Counted from the stretch's first letter, positions 1 to 13,253 are shown. The stretch: DNA of 64,000 bases from Centropus unirufus (GCA_013397695.1 VYZI01000021.1:2921924-2985923), one strand, 5' to 3'. The notes: generated from the letters alone by a model not told the origin. Numbers and translations are program-made.

Positions 1-693
1 AACATAGTATTTTTCAGTGTCACCTGTTCATTAAAGAGTCATTTTATAGGCAGTCAATGTGTTCCAATATCATACTATTCATCAAATAAAAGTATTCATT
101 AGTTTGTAAATTGTATTTCTTTTTCTGCTGGTCTGGTAATCCCTATATAAAATATCCCAAAGGTACTGATTCTGTTCTCACATCAGCGTATATTAGTAAA
201 TCTATTAAAGTTAATAGGTTATTGTGCATTGATGTAAGAAAATCAAGGCTAATGAGGCTACTTGAGTATGCAAGAATTACAGGATCAGAACCTACTGTCA
301 TTTTATATTTTGGAAGGTTATGTGCCTTCTCAAGATAGGACATAATTTTCCTTAACATAGCTTTCAATAGAGGTGCATTAGCCTCTAGTGGCAGTAGAGG
401 TGATATATTGTATTGCTAATTTAAAGGATTATGCATGAAAAGTGAATATATTGCAATAATTATGAAGTCTTGTTTGACTTCACATTTCCACAAGTGTACT
501 TTGTCATGCTTTAAATACTTCATGGATTTGAAAAGCAAAATCAAGATGCTGTAAATTGTGGTGAAATAAAAGGCTTATTAACACATACTAAGAGCAGATT
601 TGGGTTTGGAATATTTTCCGTGTGATTGCTATCATTACTGCATTTATATCTGTGCAATGCCTCTACCTATTTGATTGCGACCATGTGTGAGTT

Positions 694-713
694 TATGTGT
701 GCACGCACGTGCA
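694..713. other. Alternating purine-pyrimidine run with an E-box
   Basis: Twenty consecutive bases alternate purine and pyrimidine, and they contain the palindrome GCACGTGC at 705-712 with a CACGTG E-box core. Such runs can adopt left-handed DNA under supercoiling, and CACGTG is the site of bHLH factors such as the MYC/USF/CLOCK class. It stands out because its surroundings are AT-rich and CpG-poor while it carries two CpGs. Function is not shown. Confidence 0.45.
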
Positions 714-914
714 GAAGGGGTCATGACATTTATTAAAGCAGTCAATAAGGCTTGCATAGGACAGGCATCTAACCCTGGAATATATTTATATTTATACTCA
801 TTTCTGATATGGAAACTAAAGAGGAAAAATCAATTGGAATCTAACGTTTCATTGTCCTTCACCTTGACTTTTCTGTTTAAAGTAAGCGGTTAAAGAATAA
901 ACATTGCTGGTGAG

Positions 915-935
915 AAATAAATAAATAAATAAATA
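915..935. repeat. (AAAT)n microsatellite
   Basis: About five perfect copies of the tetranucleotide AAAT. This is a common simple repeat in vertebrate DNA, and A-rich runs of this kind often mark old retroposon tails, though no element body is recognisable upstream. Confidence 0.9.
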
Positions 936-1234
936 GAGGAAAAAGCCACTCTCTAACATTATTAGGACTTCCAAAGTAAATAAAAAGTGGTAGAGCTGAG
1001 AGCAAATTACTGCAGTGGTGCCAGGGAGAATCCTGATTTTAGTACTGCTGTACCAAATTTGTCATTTAGGAAAGCTCTTGTTCCCTTTATTGAGTTCCAC
1101 TGTAGTGAACAATTTCTGCCTGCATCCCTCGTGTGTCCTTTTGGTTTATTATCTTTCACTGTGAATTGAGCATCCACAATCAGTTTCACAGGAAGCCTAA
1201 TTTCACACACTGCTTATACATATGATGAGGACTT

Positions 1235-1268
1235 CCCTCTCCCTCCTCCCTTCCCCGTCCCTTCTCCC
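1235..1268 (-). other. G-quadruplex motif on the minus strand
   Basis: Six runs of at least three C occur on the plus strand (1235-1237, 1241-1243, 1248-1250, 1253-1256, 1259-1261, 1266-1268), separated by 2-4 bases. Read on the minus strand this satisfies the G3+ N1-7 rule with spare runs. It begins shortly after an AT-rich stretch and precedes the block at 1.4-1.7 kb. Whether it folds in cells is not known. Confidence 0.7.
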
Positions 1269-1359
1269 AATGTTCTTATCAAATGAAGAATTGTGGATAA
1301 GGGTTAGGTGCAGATAAACATGAGTGTAGCACTTCCAGAAAGGTCATGATCCCCCCATA

Positions 1360-1700
1360 AGGTGCTTCTTGTTATGCCTGACCTTCAGATTTTCATCATC
1401 AGCCCGCCTGACAACTTAATAATGCAGAGGTGCAGGATTCATTTCTCCCCTCTGAGAGAGCCAGTACGGGACGCCCTTTTCCCTGATTATTTCCCTGCAC
1501 TCCCGACTGCCCTTTATAAGCCAACCAGAACTCCATCAATCATGCTCTTCTCTCCTTTCCTCCTCAGCCCCCATCCCTGAAAGCTCGAAAGCTGCAATGT
1601 CCCCTTTTGTCTTGAGCTGCTACACAGCTACAACAACAACAGAAAAGACTCACTGCCTGAAAACACTCTTAGCAGACAGCAAGCCACCTTCCTATTTAAA
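1360..1700. other. Candidate conserved non-coding block
   Basis: This is a balanced-composition, low-repeat stretch in an otherwise AT-rich region. It contains a C/T-rich tract ending in a splice-acceptor-like CTCAG at 1563-1567 and a CCTTTATAAG motif near 1510 that is close to an SRF/CArG or TATA-type site. All frames are interrupted. Candidacy rests on composition and motif content only; no alignment was possible. Confidence 0.25.
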
Positions 1701-2459
1701 GAGTCTTTCAGCTTTTCTCCATGCTAACTGTGTTATTGTACAGAATAACTCCTCATAGGCACTTCTTAATGTCCAAGAAGGGAAGAAATTTAAGTTGAAA
1801 TCTGAAGTTTTATTTCCATTTTATTTTTTGCTTTTTTATAATTTTTTACTTCATGTCCTTGCACTTATGTTTCTATAGTTTAATAATAATTAAATAAAAA
1901 AGAAAAGAACTTCATTCTTTTTCATGTCTTTCTAATGGTGAGGAAGAAAGAAAGTCTTGATATATTTGAGGCATTACTATATCAGTTTATTGCAATGAAA
2001 TAACATGGAAAGTTTGAAAAAAAGTCTTCTTAGGAGAGGACGGTATTGATTCAGATCAGATTTTAGAGGCTGCAATAAACTTATGTTATGAAATATGTAT
2101 CCGCTTCACCCCTAACCTTACAAGTGCTTTTTCAGCCAATGATTCCTAGAGTGAAAATGGGATGATAACACACCATGAGCATCTGGTGAGAACGAAGTAC
2201 AGTATGTTCCGTGACAGAGCAGGGATATGCCAAGGCCATCTCCTATTGCCTAAAGCAGCTGCCATTTGTACCTCCAAGAGGGGAAGTATCCCCTAGTAAG
2301 CTACAGCTCAGCTGGATACGAGAGCTGCACCGTACCCAGCAAGCAAGCTTAGATCCACCCTGCCCAGTGGCAGCAGGATGCGAATCTGTGCCCAGCTGGA
2401 TAGAGAAGTTAATACAATAGCCGGGCTCACCCATTAAGTCACTGTGCTGGTTCTGTAAG

Positions 2460-2480
2460 AATAAATAAATAAATAAATAA
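2460..2480. repeat. (AAAT)n microsatellite
   Basis: About five perfect AAAT units, the same motif and length as the run near 0.9 kb. No target-site duplication or element body is visible around it. Confidence 0.9.
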
Positions 2481-3137
2481 CAGAGCTGCATGAAGCACCG
2501 TAAAACCGCTGGTTTGCCAAATATCAGCATTGTGGCTGAAATTAAGTTTTCCTCACTCCTCCTGTGCCTGGATGCACTCAGACAGCGCTGGTGCATGAGA
2601 AAGCCTGAAGTCAGGGCTGTGGGTTTTGTAACTGAACAACCATCTCCCCATAGAAAGTAAAAATCTGCTTAAAAGCAGAGAAAACAGCCTCAGCACTATT
2701 CAGTCTCCCAAACAGGTATTGTGGGAATAATTGTGAAGCCCCTGAATAATGTTTTACCATCTGAATCATTTCATACATCATAGATTTGGAAAATCCCAAC
2801 ACAGATTCGGAGCCAGTAGTGAAATATGGGATTGCGCTTACTGGTTGCGAAAGCTAAATATCTCTTCAGAGCTTTCTTTTTCTTAATAAGAAAAAATAAT
2901 CTTTCTATGGAGATCTTCCTTCAAAATAATAACATGACAAAGATTGCAAGCTGCCATCAGAAGAGAGCTGGAAAGACCAGGAAACGTTCAGGAGACGAAA
3001 GAAAAGGGAGTTTGCACTAAATCTTATTGAGTCAATTAATGTTGCTTATGGTGCCAGTATTCTTTGGGCAAAATCCCAAAGGATCATTGGGTTCATTTTC
3101 AAGCTTCTCTGCAGTTCAGTCAAGGGTCTAGGACAAG

Positions 3138-3165
3138 TCTTAGAGACCAGATCTTAGAGACCAGA
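3138..3165. repeat. 14-bp perfect tandem duplication
   Basis: The 14-mer TCTTAGAGACCAGA occurs twice head to tail without a mismatch. It sits at the left edge of the purine-skewed tract and is most simply a replication-slippage product. Confidence 0.9.
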
Positions 3166-3640
3166 AAACATGAGTCCAAACTAGAGAGCTGGGGAAAAAA
3201 AAGCTTAAGAAACAGATGAAAGGAGAAGGAAGGAAGAAGGGCAGAAAGGATGAGGCACGGTAGAGAAAGGGAAAGATCATTCTTAAGCATAGGAAAAGAA
3301 AAATAGATGAATGATAATGATCTATGGGAGGGGAGAACCTGTCTGAGGGATAGAGGCAAGTTTGGACAGCAAAAGGAAGCACAAACAAATGAAACAGAAA
3401 AACAGGAAGGAAAGTAAAGCCAACTTGTAGATACAGAGGAAAAATGACAGGAAATCTGTGTTGCCCAGTATCCTTTCTTGACTACTAGATGCAGGAAATC
3501 GCACTTCAAAAGGACAGCCAAGAACACAGGACCTGACAAAAGTGATAAAGATGCCATTGCCAACAGATCAAAGTATTGGAGGGAGCAAGATAGGAAGACG
3601 AAAAGAAAAGGAATAAGGCACAAGAAGTTAATTTGAAGGG
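3138..3640. other. Purine-skewed (A+G on plus strand) tract
   Basis: For about 500 bases the plus strand is dominated by A and G, with many GAAAGG, GGAAGAAGG and AGAGA runs. Because stop codons are purine-rich, the minus strand is almost free of stops here, which explains a 183-codon open frame whose translation is mostly Ser, Leu, Phe and Pro. I regard that frame as a composition artefact. Such tracts can form triplex or nucleosome-poor DNA. Confidence 0.7.
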
Positions 3641-6600
3641 AGTCCATAGCTCTTTCTCTTTTAATTTTCATCCCAAAACATGTCTAGCTTGTGTCTAACT
3701 GGGTAGCGGGACTCCCTGGAATATTAAAACCACTCCAAACCCATGCTCCATTTAGGCTTCATAACTTACAGCAAATGCAAACACTGGGCTTGTCACTACT
3801 TCTTTCTTTCAGCCCTCATCGGTTGTAACAGCAGTGCAAGTGGCTGACTGTAGCCCTTTGTAAGGCTTTCCTAGCCATCCTTCACAAGGAACCCAGGCTC
3901 CCCTCCAGCCACCAACCTCCACTCTCACAAGGGCAGCATGAGGACAATGTCTGGGTGGCATTTTGTATGGCCCCAAATGAATGAGGTGCAGGAGAACTCA
4001 CTGTGTCAGGCTGTTCTCTGGATCTGAGCTTCCCTCCGTGAAACACTGATTTTGTAGGGAGGAGGGAGATTGTCCTCTAGTGACATTTGCCAAGGGAAAA
4101 TGAGGAATAGTTTGGAACCTGACCAGAGGGCCATGGCTACATCGAAGGCCTTGCAAATTGACTTGGCAAGAGAGGATTCTCTCGAGGAGTGAGGAAAACC
4201 AGAGAGATGTCAGTCAGAGAAGTAAACACCATATGCTTGTCTCACTGCATCTGATGGTAGTGAAGTGGACAGAGCAGAGAGGCTGGCAGATCTGAGAAAT
4301 AGGGCAGTGTAAATCAAAATGCATTCTCCTTTCTTTGCTTCCCAGAGGAGTTCTACAGAAATGAACAGTGTATTCCTCCTAAATCCTGGGGCTCTTCAAA
4401 GCCAATTGGTGTTTTCCATAATGATTATTTACGCTAAGCCTTGACTGAATTAAATGTAGGTTACAGAGAGGTGACTTTATTTTTGAAATGTATGACATAA
4501 ATCCTTCTTCTTCTAGAGGGCACAAAGTGAGAGAAAGGGAGAGACTGCAGAACCATTTACTATTACGTACTTGGTTTTAAATAAAAAAATCTTCTCCGGT
4601 GATATTTTTTCTTCCTCAGTGCTGAAAATGTTGCAAGCAAATATTGTCCAATACCTTCAATTTTCATAGTAAAATGTTGTCATTTGACTCATGTGAGAGT
4701 AACAAATGTGGGCAGCAGCTTTTGTCTCGTGCTCCTTTTAATTTACTTTTTTACTTATTGCCTCCTTCAGCTGAAATTTGTATCAGGGCCACAGTTCTCT
4801 CTCTAGCCTTCTCCACAAATGCTATTTAAGTGTGGAGAAAGATTTCAGAGACACCAATGAGATTCCAGTGCCGGAGCAAACCTCATTGCTTAAGGGCATC
4901 AGTAATTATCCATATGACATTCAACCGATCAGGTTGCTATTGTTTTAAGAATTGTTTTTAAGTATTTTGAAAGCTTTTTGAAAACACAGAGCAAAGATTA
5001 TAGCTATGCAAATAAACAGTTGAGAAGCCAGCCTGCAGACAAAAAAGTAGTTGATGACACAAGATGGTGAGGAAGGAAAAAGCTTGCTAGAAAAAATTGT
5101 TATACTTCAGGTTAGAGCAAAAGCTTCTGAAATGTGTAACGTTCTATTAACTTATCCCAGACATATTTTGACAGCTATGAGAGGAAATAGCTGAATTAGA
5201 AGTTTTACAAGTGCAATCTCTAACAGGTTTTACACCAAATATTTACTTTTTTATTCATCAGGTTAATAAACTCGTAACCTCCTCTTGCACTGGTCATTTC
5301 CTGATGTGATCCAATTTTCTCCTATCTGGCCACAACATGCCCGTGTGCTCGAAGCGAGTTTCGTACACAAGTGTATCTTCAGAGACACCCTTCAGTTCAG
5401 AGGAGGTGGCTGTGAAGCCACCAGCTCTGAGCCATTCCAGCCCAAAATCAATGGGAGATTTACTCATGTGATGATTGTAAATTTAAGCTGTTCAGGAGTG
5501 CCATTCTGTTCAGCAAAGCTTTCTATTCCTCTTCTTAGCTCAAACCAAGAGTTTCCTGCCTCTTGGCTTATAATTAGGAAAGCTTTTTGAGCCTTGCCTA
5601 TGCTGTCTTAATTCTTAGCTCTAGAAAACTGGTATTGAAAGTAAAAATTTCTCCCTTTTCATCTGATTCTTCCCTTTTTATTTAACATGTATGTAATGTA
5701 CATAAGTCTATCAGCTATTAACTATTAGCTAGTTGTCAGCATGAGTTAGAAATGACAGTCCAAGATGTGGATTTTATTTTTTTCCGACAATGCATGTTCT
5801 CTCAGTGTTTCAAACATGAATGATCATTAAAAATCTCCTAATTCACTCCTATAAAAGTACAGTTTGAATGATATCTGTGAGCTAGTAGACAGTAAGTAAA
5901 TACAGAACATGCCAAACTGAAGAATTATTAAAAAAAACCCAAACTCCTAAACTGTCTATACACTTTAAGATAAGTTTAAAAATGAAAATGTTTATCAGGG
6001 AAAGTTAAAAAAAGGAAGTAAATGATTGCAAAAAGAATCTCAACCATAATCAACAACACACAGAAAACTTTGTTTTGTTGTATAATACATTAAGTGTTCC
6101 AACATTATCAAGTTCTTTCATATTAAGTGTGTTCCAGCGGCTCTTCTCTACTTCATTGTATTCTTGATTTTCTTTTTTAATGTTAAAAATTCCTCCTGAA
6201 CAAAGACACGTGAAAAGTCCACATTTTGTCATTGTAATACTTTTATACTCTTTTTAATGATATGGTATAAAAATCCTATTCTAGTAAAGGACATAGGTAG
6301 CATAAATACACTAAGACACTTTTATATCAATGGCAAAAATCTGTAATCATTTAATACCATGTTATGATGGATAAGAGCTCAAAAATAGCTTCAGAGGGAT
6401 AACCTTTGTGCTAAATTAACAAATATAAATATTAACTTGTGAAATATGTGATAGAAAATCTTTAATGCAAAATCCCTGAAGTATTCATTCAAAAAGATGT
6501 ATCAGCTCCTAACCCACCTCAAATGAAAATGGTCGTTCTCATCTGCTAAATATTTTCCCAGGAATAATCATTTTATTTGGTGAAAAGATGAACAAAAGAT

Positions 6601-6862
6601 CATGTCAGAACTGAGATTTGTGTGAAAAGAGCACATCCTCCATGAAACTGAAATATCAATTTAATTAAGATCCATTTATGCTTCTTTGCTAATGCTCTAC
6701 CTCCTCTACTATATCTAGCAAACTACATCCAGCTTCTTCAGGTCCCAAATGAGTTAACAGTACCGTTGTATGGTCATAATGTTATCTGCCTTTTGTTGTG
6801 TGAGCACTTTATTTCTCTGCCTTTTTTGCCAATATATTGCCAAGCTGGATCTCTTTTAAGAA

Positions 6863-6967
6863 NNNNNNNNNNNNNNNNNNNNNNNNNNNNNNNNNNNNNN
6901 NNNNNNNNNNNNNNNNNNNNNNNNNNNNNNNNNNNNNNNNNNNNNNNNNNNNNNNNNNNNNNNNNNN
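6863..6967. other. Assembly gap (105 N)
   Basis: A run of 105 undetermined bases. The flanks are ordinary unique sequence and do not match each other by eye. The true missing length may differ from the number of N. Confidence 0.99.
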
Positions 6968-9900
6968 TCTGATCAGTTTTTAATTGCTTCATTCTGCTTC
7001 CTCTCTGAAAAGTCTTCCTAACACCTCCTAGCGCGATTGTTTCTTGCTAACAGAGACATTTTTGCAGACAGATTGTGTGTCAATATTATTAGCAGCAAAT
7101 TATTCACATTGCGTGAATAGCCTTATAATCCTTATTTACTCTGAATATTCAGGAATCTATTGTTCTTAAAATAAAAACTTTTAATTGGCTGTCTCCGTTT
7201 GATGGCATCTTATGGATACTATTGAGATTTTAGTGTACTGGAGATAAAAATGTTATTCTTCTGGTTCAAAGAATAACAGTGACACAAACACCATGTTTGT
7301 CCCTGAAATGCTAAAACTGAAGAAAACATGTGTAGCAACCTCATGTCTGTGCTATCAGGCACTAGTCCTTGTCTGCTTGTGTGGTAGATAGATAAAGGTA
7401 CGGAATGAGTAGCTGTATCAACCAGCTTGTTACTAAAATAGCCTTTCACTGTTTATTTTCCAGCTAAGTCAATTAGGCAAGGTGGTGCATCAACATTCAC
7501 TATGTGCTGATTTCAGATATATTGGCAGGATTTAAAATAAACACCAATGAAAGGAGTATACATCTGTTAAAAAAAGCAAACTCTTATGGAAATAAATACT
7601 AAAGGTTCCTTCCAATACAGGAATTGGAAGACTGCTTTGTTGTTGTGTTGGTTTTTTTTCTATGGATGACTTCATTTCCCAAATAGCATTGTTGCTTTTT
7701 TAAAAAACACAAAACTTTAGGGTTTCTCAGTTACAATGTTGTCTTGTTTGAGTGCATGCATAAATAAATTTTGATCATCTGCTTCAAATCTAACTTTATG
7801 TGAAGGAATAAAGAGGTAGTTTTGAACGATCTAATTAAAACACTGAGACCTGCCCCTTTAAACTATTCCAGTTTTACAAAAATGTGTGTGCTGCTGTAAT
7901 TCAAAGAACCTACTTGCCCCAATTCAGGTCAAGGTTCATATAAATTGTGGAAGCAAATTCTGAAATACATTTTTGGAAGGACATGCCTGACCAACAGAAT
8001 TATTTTCTACAGTTATATTTGTCCAAAGATGTGTGGATAAAGTAAAAGGACAAAGTGAAGTATTCAGCATTAGACAGTGTGGTCAGGTCAACATGACAAG
8101 ATCAAGAATAAAACCTGGAGACCCTAACCCCCAGATCAGTATTCTACCCATTGTATCTCTAAATCAATAATTATCCTAATGTAACACCTAAATAACATTT
8201 TGATGCTTTTGGCCCACAAGTTGGTGCCTACCTTTATCTGTGATTAGTTAAAGCTCTTTTTCATGCATTTGTTTCAGCCACGCTACAAACAGTTTAGGAT
8301 GAAGGCCATCAGAACAATGACTTTTATGGGCAGTATGTCTCCTCCTCATTTGCTCAGCCTCTGCTTTATTAAACATTTGATCAGTTGGCTTAAAAATTAA
8401 ACATATGGTGCTGTTTGTAGGATATAGATTCAAGGCTCAGGAAGGGCATGATCTATTTAACCTGTCTGGGAAAATTATTTCAGTGTGAACATCACAGTCT
8501 ACTTACTGTCATTAGTGGAACACAAGTAGAAGGCTAGGTAATTTTTTTAATGATTGACCTACAAATAAAGAAAATTAAGACAGTAGCATGTAGAAAACAT
8601 CTGTTCCCAATGCATGACTCTGCTTAAGTTTGTTGGCTGTCACCTATTAAATGGACAGTCACTGGAACTGGGTGGAACCACAGCATCTATGAGAACCTGT
8701 CTCAATTCACACTATTTGTTTCACCCATGCTCATTCCATCCTACTGTTTATGGAAACACACAGGCAAGTAGTTTTTGTTCAGATAAAGGCTTGGGCAATA
8801 TATTTTCCTACCAGCAAAGTGTCTATGTTCCCATAAATACAGTCTTGCATACACTGAATATTAGATACTTTCTTCTCTGGCTCAAAAAGAACATTATACT
8901 CATTCAATTGATAGAAAGAAAAAAAAAACGTTGGTTGCTAATCATCTGTCAATTAACAATCCTGAGCATTAAAAACATGAACAGTTTATAGGATGAAATG
9001 TGCTGGTGTACAGCCATGCAAATAATTAGTGGGAAAAAAATCAATTTTTAACAAAGCTGCATGTAAGCAGAAAAAAATTTAATCACAAAAGTTGCTGTAA
9101 TATGAATAATTTAAGGAACTTGAATAAGTAATATTAAGCATCCTTCACAATGTCACGAAAATCATAGAAATTGCAGTCAGAAATCTTCTATACTCTTCTG
9201 ACTCTGTCACCTATGGGAAGTCATGGTAACTCTAGGTGACCCATGAGTTTGTCTGTCTATAAAACAGATATTTTAAATAACATTAATCTAATCTCAAGGC
9301 TGTTCTCATCCCAGTTAATGTTTAGGAAGTGTTCTAAGATTGCTGGATAAAAGTGCTATATTAGTTCAAACAATGACGATGATTATCTTTCAGGGATTTT
9401 TATCCTCAGTGAAAAGCAAAAAGAATTACTGGCCCATTTTGTCTAGTAAAGGCTGAATACTTGGAACACTTCCTGTTCATACTCATTCTGTGGCTTTCCT
9501 GTGTCTGACTTATGTTTATCTTCATTAAGTGGAATAATGCAAGTCAAAATAGCTACAAGTAAGCTGTCTGCTGGAGAGGGAACAGTTGTTAGTTCATGGG
9601 AAATGGATCATAAAAAATGTGCTCCTCTGACTTCAGAAAAGAGCTCTAAATCGATCCATTTCCAGTTCAAAGCCCCTTAAAACATACTGAGCAATCTCAC
9701 CTGATATTTCATCAACCATCATCCCATGCTTTCCAGTTCAACCGGGGGTGGATTACTCTGAAAGTTTTTGTCTCTATCAAAGTTCACCAGAAAGTCCCGA
9801 TTCACACAGGAAGGCGGGTAGAACATCTTCTCTACATATTGGAGGACCATTCAAATAAGCAATTGTCCTGGGTTCTTTGAACTTTCAAAGAGGTGGAGAT

Positions 9901-12900
9901 GCAGTCATATAGAAGATGAACTACTTCCCTTGAAGGAGTGCAGCAAATATCTGTGCAGATTAATGGAGTCATAAGTCACTAGAAGCTAACCTGAGTACAG
10001 CCTGAGGTAAAGCTGAAAGCTAAAGTCATTCCAGGTGGGCTGGTGGAAGGTAAAAACAAATCCTAGACATTCACAGATGAGGTCATAACTTCTGTTCCAC
10101 TGCAGATCACATATAAATATTTTAGATTTATATTTTAGAAGTTTTAAGCCTCTCTATAAAATGCATTTAACTTTGGGTTTTATTTTAAAATGCCTCTCGA
10201 GTCGGTTAGGTGGCATGTTCTCTCAAGGATTTCAGGCAAATCTCTCTTGACCAATCCAAATCCATAAGCCAAACCATATGATGCCAAAATACCTTCAATT
10301 GCTTCCTGGATCATATGTCCACATCTGGAAATGATGGATATTCTCTTCCCAGCTGCAGAAGAAGGAAATTCTGCATTAGTCTAAAAACACTGTGTAAATT
10401 GCAAGGGAGAAGGGTCAGCTTACTAAAATTACAGTGGTCAAGACAAGTCGAGCACTTTAATGGTAGGTTCAGATCCAAGATCAAAATAATTTTACAAATC
10501 TCCAAGAAATTTTACCTAGAAACACACAGAACTTTTTGGCTGGTTTTATGGTGGATATAACCCATGGGCAGCAAATTGTCAAAGCTCGAGACTAATCCCC
10601 CTTCACAAGGGACACAAAGCAGGTGCACTCTGTAAGGATGAAACTGTGCCCCAACTTCGGTTGACATAAAGCAGCAGAAAACTTTCTGATGGGAAATGGT
10701 TATAAATCACAGGAAGACCAGTAGAAAAAAAACAAACCACAATCAGAGTTGAAATCACAGTTTTGAGATCACCTTGCTGAAATAGCTTTGTCTTAAATGT
10801 TCTTAAAACTTTAAAGAATTTATTTGATTGTAGATACAAAATAGGAAAAAATATTCCTTAAAGGAAATGGGAAGCAAATATGGAATTTATATGATGTATG
10901 ACTGAATTTAAATTGGTCACTTATGTTATCCATCAGTATTTCTTTTCTTACCTTTTTATGTATAATTGTCTATGCTGAGATGTCGTCTTCTATAGTCTAA
11001 AAAGAATCACTATCATATTAAGTGATACACAAATAGAGAATTCATTGGGAAATGTGTCATATTGTACTATCATTAGTGATAACTCCACATTAATAATATG
11101 GAACAAATAGTCTGTTCAGTCTGTCTATGCCTCTGACTCATTATTATACTAAGTCTTATCTGGAAAAATCTTTTTACTTGCAAAATGAAGCACGTTGAAT
11201 TGGACCACAGTAAAATTAGGCATTCCCTAGAAATACCATAGTATAGAATGCATTTCAAAAGGGAGGCAAAAAAAAAAAGTGGAGGTCAATTTTCATGAGG
11301 ATTTTTTCCTGTTGAATTTCTATATTCAGGCAAATTGGAAATATATGAAAATGGAGAGGCAAAAGAAAAAAACGTCTGACGATGTCTGAAATTATTAGAA
11401 TTCAAAGCTAAAATCTAGAGCATGCAAATCAAAATGAATTACTATGAAGTCAAAGAAAACTATGCTGAAGTTTGGAGATTGGTATAACTGCATATTCTTG
11501 CCAGATATCCATCTAAAACTCTTCAGTGGGGAGAAAATCTTGCAAGATAGCTTTCTCACAATATTTCTAATAGCTTCTGGTTTTAGAGAGGCAAACAGTA
11601 CATACCCATGTTATTTTGACTCTTGCAGCTAAGTGCTGGCTGGAATACAGGGCACTAATTCCAGAGTTGACGTAAATAAGCTTACTCAAAGACAGGGAGA
11701 CAACACCAATTTACACAAACCCAGTTCAGGCCTGGGAAATTCAGATACACACAGAAGTTTAGATAAGATACATCTAGGCAAATATTTGAGGCATGTATAC
11801 ACATCTATATATAACACTTTCTAAACCACTTTAATCTCAATGTTCGTGTATGGGATGCTTAAAAATAAGAAGAATTCACTTTTAGGAACTGAACTGGAAG
11901 GACAAGAGAAAGTTTAGAGAAATGCCTTGTACAATTGATTTATCTCATACCCACAAGTTTAGGCCCACAGTGCTCAGTGAAAGAGGCTGCTCTCCCAGTC
12001 TCGTCACTGGAAAGAAAAGGAAAGAGAAAAAAAATCCTTCTGCCAGAGGGCAGTTCAGAGGCATTTTAAGCTATACTACAGAGGATTTTCGTCCCCCATT
12101 TTCTAAACAGGGCTCCTTAGGAACAACACTCAAATCATTTAACACTGTTAAATAACCATTTTCCCTAGTTATATGCTGTTTGGTAGCCCCAGAAATAAAC
12201 AGCGTATGAAATGACATGATCAGTGTAAACATAAGACTAAACATTCCTCAATTTTAATTCCAATTTGAAAAGGAGACATACTTCTACTGCTCTGATAAGG
12301 AATAAAGCTGTTTAACTCTGTTTCCCTGTCTTTAGAAAGAGAGTGGTCCTACCTCCCAGTTTCATTACTATTTGGAAAACCTGTCAAAAAAGGTTTCCTC
12401 AATGTGTTTTACTTGTTCTGGTTCCACGTCTTTCTCAAGCTATTCTTTATCCCTCTAGCAGAGTAAAATGAAACGAGACTGTTGTAATACTGTGTATTTT
12501 TCTTGGGAAAAAAATTAACCAGAAAGTCCAGGGTTTGTATTTTTTTAAAAAAATATTCACACAGGGCTCAAATTATGTGCATAAACATTGCTAATGTATT
12601 TACTATTAGTCTGTGAGATACCTTATTCCTTTAGGTTTGCATCTCTTGGCGTGGACTAGAAAAAGTCGCTGGTCTCTGAGAGGGCTAGTTAAGATGTATC
12701 TTGCTGTTTCCCTGTATCTTTAGTATGCAGGGAGCGCAGAGATGGAGATAAAAGGAGAAATGTCTATCTTTGAGTCCTCTGCAATACAGAATAAGTTATC
12801 AACCTACTAACATGCATGTCTGAATAGACTCCTTTGGCAGGAGGGAGATTTTATCTGTCCTGACATGCGAATTCCTCCCTCATGTCAATCCATGAAAGTA

Positions 12901-13100
12901 CTAAAGAATAAACTCTCTAGTAAAATGAATGTGGCATACCACTGGGACTTAGAGAGCATCATATTTTCCCCTAGCTGCTTTTTTTTAATTCTCCAACTGA
13001 ATCCTTGATATCCATATAAATTAGTTATTCTGAATTACTATTTGAAAATCCATTGCTTTAATCTCATAGGCTTGGGGAGGGTGGCTCACTTCACTAAGGT
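6968..13100. other. Non-coding AT-rich stretch, no gene recognised
   Basis: Open frames are short and unlike any family I know. The only identifiable repeat is a MIR-like remnant near 9.2 kb. An 18-bp low-complexity palindrome (T7A7 core) lies at 12538-12555. Nothing else is supported. Confidence 0.65.
9170..9400. repeat. MIR/CORE-SINE-type remnant
   Basis: Three landmarks occur in the order expected of the amniote MIR-type SINE tail: a 'ctctgtcacctatggg' segment, 'tgtctataaaacagat' matching the usual 'tctgtaaaatgg' portion, then 'ggataaaagtgctatat' matching the usual 'ggatgaaaggcgctatat' end, followed by a GATGATTAT-type tail. Divergence is high, as expected for an old copy. Family assignment is from remembered consensus, not a search. 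Confidence 0.6.
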
Positions 13101-13136
13101 TTGGGAGTTTGTTGTCTCTCTGTTTTTCCTCTTCAG

Positions 13137-13253
13137 CTGAGCAATGTGCCATTGCATCCAACCCCCACACAGAAGCTTTTGAGTAGCATTTGTGCTGGAA
13201 GCTTTGCAGCTGTGCAAGTCAAATGAGCAGGCACTACGTTGCCCTCAGATCTG
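13137..13253 (+). other. Exon-like segment, probably non-coding
   Basis: A long pyrimidine tract ending CTCTTCAG precedes the segment, and CTG|GTAAGC follows it, giving a 117-base interval with good acceptor and donor sites. All three frames contain stops; frame 1 is open for 29 codons before TGA. If transcribed, it would fit a non-coding RNA exon or an untranslated exon. It may also be chance, since such site pairs arise occasionally in 64 kb. Confidence 0.25.

Larger units (their letters stand above)
1..6862. other. Non-coding AT-rich stretch, no gene recognised
   Basis: No open frame here resembles a known protein, and the frames are short or composition-driven. The stretch holds two (AAAT)n runs, a C-rich tract near 1.25 kb, a possible conserved block around 1.4-1.7 kb and a purine-skewed tract at 3.1-3.6 kb, each listed separately. 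The remainder is unique sequence with scattered A and T runs. The lack of genes is a judgement by eye; short exons of a split gene could be missed. Confidence 0.7.

Noticed and set aside
3120..3671. 183-codon open frame on the minus strand
   Set aside because: It coincides with the purine-skewed tract; the translation is dominated by Ser, Leu, Phe and Pro with no domain. Composition explains its length.
6766..6992. Open frames across the N run
   Set aside because: They exist only because undetermined bases carry no stops.
12538..12555. 18-bp perfect palindrome
   Set aside because: It is a T7A7 core with TA ends; low complexity makes the symmetry uninformative.
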